Shown: piece after piece, positions 57,012 to 64,000 of the stretch | Layout: the number at the start of each line of letters is the position of its first letter | How positions within the stretch are numbered: the stretch's first letter is position 1 | Source of the DNA: Taxillus chinensis | Taxonomy: Eukaryota; Streptophyta; Magnoliopsida; Santalales; Loranthaceae | DNA: 64,000 bases | Direction of reading: 5' to 3' | NCBI GenBank assembly: GCA_023512835.1 | Contig: CM042092.1 | Location: 821,984-885,983 of the forward strand | Notes under the pieces: generated by a model | What the model was told of the DNA's origin: nothing | What the model saw: the letters and a program-made list of their open reading frames with translations, nothing else | Databases searched by the model: none | Translations under genes and position numbers: made by a program

Positions 57012-57556
57012 TGTCATGTCCCTAAGCTTCAAGAAATCCGAAATCGGAAACATGACTTTATTCTGCCTGTACCTAAAAGGTCAAAGGATTAGTAAGTAAC
57101 ACCTTTAAGAGATTATACCGTAGGTGTTGTCTCAAAATGAACCCATCACCTGTACGACATACAATATGAATACATTTATACAATCTCACATGATATACAA
57201 TCCATAGAAATAAAAATCATTTAATAACAAGTTTTCAGTATACACATTTCACAAATCCTTGCTTGGATAAGAAATGTTTTAACAATACAAAGCTTATAAC
57301 AAAAGCTACATCAAATAAGAACGGACTAACAACTAACTCATGGGGCTGCCTCCAACGAATTTGTTGGTACCTGCAAAACATGTTAAAAACAAAGGAATGA
57401 GCACATATGCTCAGTAGGTAATCTATCACTCTACACCACCCTACGACCCAACCAACATTAGAATTCTACATGTTCAGTATATTTTTGTGTCAGTGTGGTG
57501 CTCTAATTACCCATACCCCTTTTTATCAATATCAAGACACATCCGAAGCAGTCATT
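57012..57556 (-). mobile_element. Decayed minus-oriented LTR, left part
   Basis: It starts 'tgtcatgtccctaagcttc' and follows the Tk1 LTR start ('tgtcacgcccccgaattcc') with C-to-T and G-to-A changes typical of old methylated copies. 'acctaaaaggtcaaaggatt' and 'taccgtaggtgttgtctc' keep the family order. It is interrupted at 57564 by the hAT-like element and appears to continue at 62459-62540 ('ccactagtatggttcaacat'). Confidence 0.65.
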
Positions 57557-57564
57557 AAAATCTA

Positions 57565-58390
57565 GAGATGGCAATGAGGCAAGGCGGAAAGAGTTTTAGG
57601 TTGCCCTGTCCCCATTCCAGGTAAGGAAAACATGTCCGTTCCCGTCTCCTGCCTTGGCGGGGATTAAACTTTTTGCTCCATCCCCACCCGGGGCAGGGAA
57701 TCCCCACACCGGCTTTAGCCCAACTCGCGCCAGATTTCAACCTCACGCACGCTTCGCTCTGCTGTGTGCCTGGAAACTAATCCTGGCAAAATAAATGTTG
57801 CCAAGTAGGTTTGAACCTATGACCTCTCCATATCAGTGCAACTGTCTAACTATTAGGCTAAGTCTATTTTGTTTCTTATGCTTATGTAAATAATATATAT
57901 ATATATATATACGTATTGTATAACATATAAATGATAATAATAATATTAATAAAGAGTACGTGTTTTATTTTAAAAATAAAAGTAATTACAAAGTATATAT
58001 ATATATATATATTATAATAAAAAGTAAATGTACTATTATTATTTTAATATAAAATATAAATTAATTAGATTCAAATTTAGTTTTAAATTTATTAATATGT
58101 TGATTTAAAAAATAAATGATTCAAACAAATATTATTTGATCGATAAATATATTAATATTTGAACTAATAATATTATTAAATTATTTATTACTTTTAACTC
58201 AAATATAAAATACATACTATCAAAAGTCGAAGTTACTCATAAATGAAATAATTTGTAAATAAACATTAATTAGATTTAAGTTTAGCTTTGAAAATATTAA
58301 TAAGTTGATTTAAGACTAGATAATCTAATTAAATATTATTTGATTGAATAATTATAATCTTACTTATGATATATGTAACATATTAATCGA
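57565..58390 (+). repeat. Left arm of the hAT-like element
   Basis: It holds the terminus, GC-rich part (57570-57730), tRNA-like motif (57801-57865, antisense), microsatellites (TA)n at 57893 and 57992, and two imperfect copies of a ~200-bp unit starting 'attaattagattcaaatttag' (58058) and 'cattaattagatttaagttt' (58265). Confidence 0.7.
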
Positions 58391-58528
58391 TACTAATATA
58401 CTATATAATCATATCACTTGTATTTTATATGCTTGTATTTTATATTAAAATATTATTTATACTTATATTAAAATATAAATATATATACTTTATAATTGAT
58501 ATTCTTTTTAAAGTAAAACATTTACTCC

Positions 58529-58531
<3 letters not shown>

Positions 58532-58562
<31 letters not shown>

Positions 58563-58563
58563 C
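58532..58563. repeat. (ATT)n microsatellite
   Basis: A run of ATT triplets lies in the interior of the hAT-like element. Further ATT/AAT runs follow near 58580 and in the solo LTR near 60295, 60755 and 60815. Confidence 0.9.
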
Positions 58564-58873
58564 ATTAGTACTAATAGTAATGTTATTATTATTATTGCTA
58601 CTACTATTATTTATATGTAAGATTTAAAATATATACACTAATCATATAAACATAGCAAACAATAATCATCTATGACATATATAATTACTATAAAACTCCT
58701 TGACATCGGTTATTATACTTTAGATACTCAACAATTATCATATTACTTATGTTATATATGATATATATATATATATAGTTATATAATTGTCACTATATAT
58801 ATACACTGATAAATTATAATCAATAAGTAATAACTTGCATAGCGAGTATTAATAATCTAAATAATATAATTAT

Positions 58874-61096
58874 TATCACGCCCCCAAATTTTAGAAAAAA
58901 CAAAACTAGAACGTGACATCCCCACGCCCACACTCGAGAGGTCGAGGGGTTAGTGAACAATCCAATCCTGTATAATACTACAATTGGGGTAGAATTATAC
59001 TTACCAATAAATTTCAATACAATATTTAATTTATTAAAAAGATACAACAATGCATTTGTTTTTCATAAATAACTCACAATTAAGTTTCACCAATAAGGTT
59101 CATACAATTGCCATAGACCCGAGTTCGAGAAAAGAAATAAAATAAAATAATAAATAAAGTCTATAGGGTAAATCCTATACCAAAAATGTCTTGGCCTGCT
59201 CCGCTGTAGCACCATCAGCTACCCTCGACAAAAACTTGTAGGAAATAGTAATAAAATAGGGTGAGCACAATTGCCTAGTAGGTGATTCCATCTCCACCAT
59301 CCTATATCATGAAATCCTAAGTTTACATGCTCGGTGTATGCTTGTGTCAGTGTAGTATCCTATTCTATCACCGTAAACTTACATTAAATCACAAAATATA
59401 ATATCACACACATTACATTTCACTCATTAAGAGTTCGCACCAGACAATCCAACTATCCACAAAATTTACACAACCAACTCCAAGGATCCCAGTCACTACC
59501 AGATAGCCATACGTGGGACCTGCGTGTCCCTGATGATAACCTACCACATATGAGACCTAAGTTAACCAGCCACATAGGGGATCTGCGGCCTCTTACTAGC
59601 CCTGTATGGGACCCGAGGTTAACCCAACCAACTCTACTACCAAATCCACACATATAATTAATGAACAAGATTCTCCATTAATAATCAATAAAATAACCCT
59701 AAAACACTTAAATCACCAAAACAGTAGTAACGTACCACAAATGATATATATATATATATATATTTATTTAATATATATATATATATATATTTATTAACAC
59801 ATTGATAATATTAAGCTACAAATAATTTTTTTTGTCAAATTAATAATATAATGCTATAATAATATTTCCAATGTTAAAATATCAAGCTCAAACACTATAT
59901 TTAACATGTCAAACTAATAATATTAAGCACAACAATATTTTTTAATGGCCAACTGTTAACATTAAGCCATAGATAATATTTATATTGTCAACCAATAAGA
60001 CATAAAAGTTTAGAACTAGATCTTAAATTAACCCCATTCAAACTAGACCAAGATAGAAACCCTTAAAGGGCTAGGAAAAACAAGGCCAGCCCAAAAGGAC
60101 CAGGCCCAGACAACACTGCCAGCCCGTTAGGGGTGGCACGATCATGGGGGCAGCATAGATGCCCCCCTCCCCCTTTGCAAGAAGACTTGGTAGGGCCACA
60201 CTGCCCTGTCGTTGACTAGTCTATCAGATGACAGCTTGATGCGCGCCACCACGGCTCAAAAGAAAGACCAGGCCAAATGGATTGGTAACACCTAATAATA
60301 ATAATAATAATTTGATAGGATACTTAAAAGAAATATGACGATAAAAGAAATATATAGCAGGCCACGGACTATAACTCAACAGATAGACATGGAGAGGGAG
60401 AACGACGAACAGGGAACGAGGTGAACGACACAAATGAAATTAAATATTAAAAATTAGGTTTTAATAAATTTAAATTTGCATGCCATGGCAAATTAATATA
60501 TATATTTATATCTTTATACATTTGCATATAGCATTAGGATTGAATATATGTTTATTTCTAACAGTTTGCGCTCATAAAATAGAATAAAGAAAAATCTAGA
60601 ATCACCTACCTGAATCTAGTCTCGAGAGATTGGTAAAATGCAATGGTTTCAAACCCTATGCTCCTCTCTCACCAGGCTCTGCACAGACACAAAACGAACG
60701 TATGATTTCTATCCTACGTTCCACTTTTATTTACACTCTCTTTTATTAATAATAACACTAATAATAATAATAATAAGATTAGTAATAGTAATAAAAATGA
60801 TAATAATCTTAATAATAATAATAATAATAATAATAACATTAATTATTATAACAATAATAAACTCAAAATACTTAAATAATTTTATTAATAATATTAATAT
60901 TATAATAATAATAAAATTAAAATATTAAAATACTTATAATAATGATAATAATAATAATAACAAACTTAAAATATTAAAATACTTTTATTAATAATAATAA
61001 TGACTCAAAACGCTCACGTTAAGACCATGCGGCAGAATAGATATTCCCAACTCAATTTGGGGCTAACTTCAACTTCGCACAGTACGAGTCTTTACA
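58874..61096 (-). mobile_element. Solo LTR of the Tk1 family, minus orientation
   Basis: It starts 'tatcacgcccccaaatttt' (the expected TG changed to TA), has 'acactcgagaggtcgagggg' as in the Tk1 LTR, and ends GTACGAGTCTTTACA. It is flanked by the exact duplication ATTAT (58869-58873 and 61097-61101). It lies inside the hAT-like element. Absence of internal domains shows it arose by recombination between two LTRs. TA and AAT microsatellites near 59742-59790, 60290 and 60755-60960 are inside it. Confidence 0.82.
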
Positions 61097-61295
61097 ATTA
61101 TTATTGATAATAAATGATAACATGAGTAGTGAAAACCTAACTAATATAATCATGTAAGATAGTTATCATATTACTTTTGTTATAAGTAATATACTAGTTT
61201 GAGAAGTCATATTTCTCAAACTTGTTTCCCTTAATGTAACTAAAATGATCAATAATATGATTGTTCTTGTATAAGATTAGTTATTAAGCGTAAAT

Positions 61296-61298
<3 letters not shown>

Positions 61299-61333
<35 letters not shown>
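61299..61333. repeat. (TA)n microsatellite
   Basis: An uninterrupted TA run of about 34 bases lies just inside the right arm of the hAT-like element. Confidence 0.9.
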
Positions 61334-61335
<2 letters not shown>

Positions 61336-61429
61336 TTTAGTATGATAAGTATATATATACTTTTATAATTATAACTAATATTATTAGTTAATTAAACAAT
61401 ACTAATTAGTTTGATATACTAAAGAATAT

Positions 61430-62450
61430 ATGATGAGAGTGAGTTTTGATTTTTGATAGTATGTATTTTATATTTGAGTTAAAAGTGTAAGTAATAAATC
61501 ATATAAATAATACTACTAGTTCAAATATAAATGCATTTATCGATTAAATAGTACTTGATTTGATCATTTAGTTTTAAATCAACATATTAATAAATTTAAA
61601 ACTAAATTTGAATTAATTTAATATGATTAGTATACATAAATTATTTTATACGTGATATGAGTCATGCATGGTAAGAGTAAGTTTTTGAGTCTTTTGACAT
61701 TTGATAGTATTATTTCATATTTGAATTAAAAGTAATAAACCATGTAAATGATATTATTAGTTTAAATATTAATATATTTTCAATCAAATAATATTTGATT
61801 GGATCACCTAATCATAAATAAACTTATTAATAAATTCAAAACTAAATTTGAATCTAATTAATTTATATTTTATATCAAAATAGTAATAGTACATTTAGTT
61901 TTTATTATGATACAAATACACACACACACACACACACACATTTGTAATTACTTTTATTTTTAAAATAAAGCATGCACTTTTTATTAACATTATTATTATC
62001 ATTATATACTTATTTATATGTTATATAATATGTATATATATTATTTACATAAGTATAATAAACAAAACAGACTTAACATAATGGTTAGACAATTGCATTG
62101 GTAGGGAGGATATCTTGGGTTCAAACCTTTCTGACAACATTTATTTTGGCAGGATTTATACCCAGGCGCGTGGGGCGGGCTGGGTTGCTATGGGTGGGCT
62201 TGGTTGCGGGTTTCGTGGGTTGGGCTGGGCTTTTGGCAGGTTAGGCCGTGACTAGCGTGGGGTTAGGCGGGGACGAGAAATACTTGCAGGAGGGAATTTA
62301 TCCTGGGGCGGGGTGGGGACGGGGAATACCTGCGGGGTAGGTACACTAGGCGAGACATGCTTGCCTCGCCATGTGTCCCAAAAATTTCAAAAAAAAAAAA
62401 CCCGCCCAATTCGGGGCGGGGTGAGTCCCCAGTGTAAATTGTCATCCCTA
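61430..62450 (-). repeat. Right arm of the hAT-like element
   Basis: Read on the minus strand it repeats the order of the left arm: terminus, GC-rich part (62160-62440, 'ggggcggggtggggacgggg'), tRNA-like motif (62070-62135), a (CA)n run at 61918-61940 in place of the left (TA)n. Two tandem copies of the ~200-bp unit follow (61626-61865 and 61430-61625). Confidence 0.7.
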
Positions 62451-62458
62451 TTAAAATC

Positions 62459-63495
62459 CATTACACAATCATAATAACATGTAATACGTCATAACAGTTA
62501 ATTTACCACTAGTATGGTTCAACATCACATTTTAATTATTATTTATCATTAGCTTTTAAAGATGTAATAATATATTTAAGGTCTCATAATTTAATTAAAC
62601 CAATAATTCATTATTATAATTAAATTATGAATTCGCTTTAGACATTAGATTTGAATTCATACTAATCTTAGGAACAAATTTCTTTTACATCTGGAAAACC
62701 AAATCAAACTCTCCGAATAATAATATCCACATTTTAAATTAATTAACCATAATTGCAAATTAATTACAATTAAAAATCATGCTTTAAATAATCCATAATT
62801 AACTGTAACCGCAAATTAATTACAAAAATTTAAAATAGATAAATGAATGAATTACAAACCATAAAATTAAAATAAATTATTAAATTGAAGAACTAAGATT
62901 TAAAATAACAATAAAAGTTTGAAATTAAATTAATTACAAAACTTACTCATTTATGAAAACAAAAAATAAAATAAAAAATAAAATAACATTACAAAATCAC
63001 ACAGGATAACCACTCCTCTCTCTGATAGTTCCGTCTGCTTGGGGATGTATGCCCCCATTGGACGTTCAAGCTTGAAGCTTTTCCCCACTCTCTTGAAATC
63101 TCACCGAATATTTTTACATATAGTTGTGGACTACAATTCACAAAAGGAAACACCCAAGCCTCTTTCCTTTTATTAATATAAGCCATAGTTGAGTCTTGAT
63201 GTCCATGCCCTTTTCTTTCTCACCACACCTGCATTGCTTTAATGATGTCATCACACTTGACTCATGCAAAGCCCACCAACATTTAATCCTTGGTTTCCTT
63301 CATCTATATATATCAAATTCCATCAGAGGAACTTCAAGGTTCTCTATTATTTATAAATAGAGAGTCAAATGTCAAAAATGAGCTCCAATAGACTTTTCAT
63401 TTGACTCTCTATATTTATAAATTACTACAGTAACTCTTCAAAAACGAAGAGTCACTATTTATTCTATATGTAATATTATATTATTTTTGTTTTCT
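62459..63495. other. AT-rich intergenic DNA
   Basis: The first ~80 bases look like the continuation of the LTR cut at 57564. The rest is AT-rich with no recognisable gene. At 63320-63475 short inverted pieces ('gttctctattatttataaat', 'gactctctatatttataaat') and 'gagctccaatagact' suggest a miniature element. Confidence 0.45.
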
Positions 63496-63789
63496 CTACC
63501 CTCCCTCCTCGTAGCCTTTTCCGTTCCCTTCGGCTCTAATCTCTTCTGGGTTAAACCTCTTCATGGCATTAAGAGCTTTGATATCGAAGTTGAGCTTGGC
63601 TTCGTAGTCTTCGATGCCTTCTTTATAGTAGTAAAAAAATGAACATTTGATTAAAGATCTAAAACCAGGGGCATTTGGGCTTGTTGTTGAACTGACTACG
63701 ATGATGTTGTGTCCATATCTTCCATTGCGGTCTTGATTCTCAACAACACGAGCTTGGAAGATCAAGGGAGAGCGCTTCGAGAAACCCAC
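63496..63789 (-). CDS. Unidentified short ORF, 97 codons
   Basis: The ORF starts at 63789 ('MGFSKRSPLIFQARVVENQD') and ends at 63496. The middle is 'YGHNIIVVSSTTSPNAPGF' and the second half is charged ('EDYEAKLNFDIKALNAMKRF'). Base composition is less AT-rich than the surroundings, which argues for a real or once-real coding piece. I recognise no domain. It could be an exon of a gene that continues beyond the window or a captured fragment. Confidence 0.3.
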   Translation of the reverse strand: MGFSKRSPLIFQARVVENQDRNGRYGHNIIVVSSTTSPNAPGFRSLIKCSFFYYYKEGIEDYEAKLNFDIKALNAMKRFNPEEIRAEGNGKGYEEGG

Positions 63790-64000
63790 ATTTGTTGGGG
63801 GTTTTGGTTAGATATGACAAAATGAAATTTAGGGATGGAGAGAGAAGTGTTGAGCAGAGAACATGGAATAAGAGAACAAAACAAATAGGTCGGTGTTGGT
63901 GACATTGGAAGGTAGGTTCATTGCCTAAGGGAGAGAAATGAATTTTTTTTAATAAGAATAAAATTAATTTGAAGATTATTGTTGGAGTGCAAGCTAGAAA
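63790..64000. other. Window end, nothing recognised
   Basis: Purine-rich text ('gggatggagagagaagtg') upstream of the minus-strand ORF could be its 5' untranslated region. No other signal is seen. Confidence 0.3.

Larger units (their letters stand above)
57565..62450. mobile_element. hAT-like element with long inverted arms, containing a solo LTR
   Basis: Termini TAGAGATGGCAAT and ATTGTCATCCCTA are inverted and flanked by the exact 8-bp duplication TTAAAATC (57557-57564 and 62451-62458), the size made by hAT transposases. Each arm has a GC-rich outer ~200 bp with 'ccccaccc'-like runs, a tRNA-like motif, then AT-rich DNA alignable to the opposite arm over 500 bases or more (57780-58330 against 61560-62150). 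Without the inserted LTR it is about 2.7 kb. No transposase ORF exists, so it is non-autonomous. Arms this long are unusual for hAT, whose terminal repeats are normally 10-30 bp. Confidence 0.8.

Noticed and set aside
57801..57865. A genuine tRNA gene
   Set aside because: The box A/B-like motif is present but I cannot fold a complete cloverleaf with an acceptor stem and anticodon arm.

Overview
This window is plant nuclear DNA. The evidence is an 18-exon peroxisomal beta-oxidation gene with GT-AG introns, set among plant-type LTR retrotransposons (Ty3/Gypsy of Tekay/Del type, Ty1/Copia of Sirevirus type, a LARD-like non-autonomous element) and hAT-like DNA elements. MFP2-type protein and intron features fit an angiosperm, probably a dicot; I do not name a species.

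Layout. Positions 1-4243 are old LTR fragments and one nearly complete lone LTR. Positions 4244-30956 hold a three-level nest. The outer element is a minus-strand Tekay-type Gypsy ('Tk1', TSD CTCTA). Its gag is split by a minus-strand non-autonomous LTR element ('LARD', 10807-27303, TSD GCCTT). The LARD ORF is split in turn by a plus-strand Tekay-type Gypsy ('Tk2', 14801-23884, TSD CAAGC). All three target-site duplications match exactly. Positions 30962-33490 and 46298-46663 are remnants of older plus-strand LTRs. A 12.8 kb Sirevirus-like Copia element (33491-46297, TSD GTAGG) with a long third coding region is inserted in them. Positions 46664-49800 are short, decayed LTR and hAT/MITE-like pieces.

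The one intact cellular gene is MFP2 (50131-55542, plus strand, 725 codons, C-terminal SRL peroxisomal signal). It is followed by about 1.5 kb without a recognisable gene. Positions 57012-62540 are an old LTR that was hit by a hAT-like element with long arms (57565-62450, 8-bp TSD TTAAAATC). That element was later hit by another LTR retrotransposon, now only a solo LTR (58874-61096, TSD ATTAT). The last 1.5 kb is AT-rich with one short unidentified minus-strand ORF.

The retroelement genes are broken by frameshifts and stops. Only MFP2 reads through cleanly. The observations I rate highest are: (i) a hairpin with an AGGA loop and a different stem in each case, placed 17-20 nt before the 3' LTR in all three nested Gypsy/LARD elements; (ii) differences between paired LTRs that are often CAG/CTG permutations rather than deamination changes, which suggests a methylation-linked sequencing artefact; (iii) the long-armed hAT-like element whose arms carry subterminal repeats and a tRNA-like promoter motif; (iv) an ORF in the LARD that was open across the Tk2 insertion point; (v) ACGT-core palindromes upstream of the TATA box in two unrelated LTR families.
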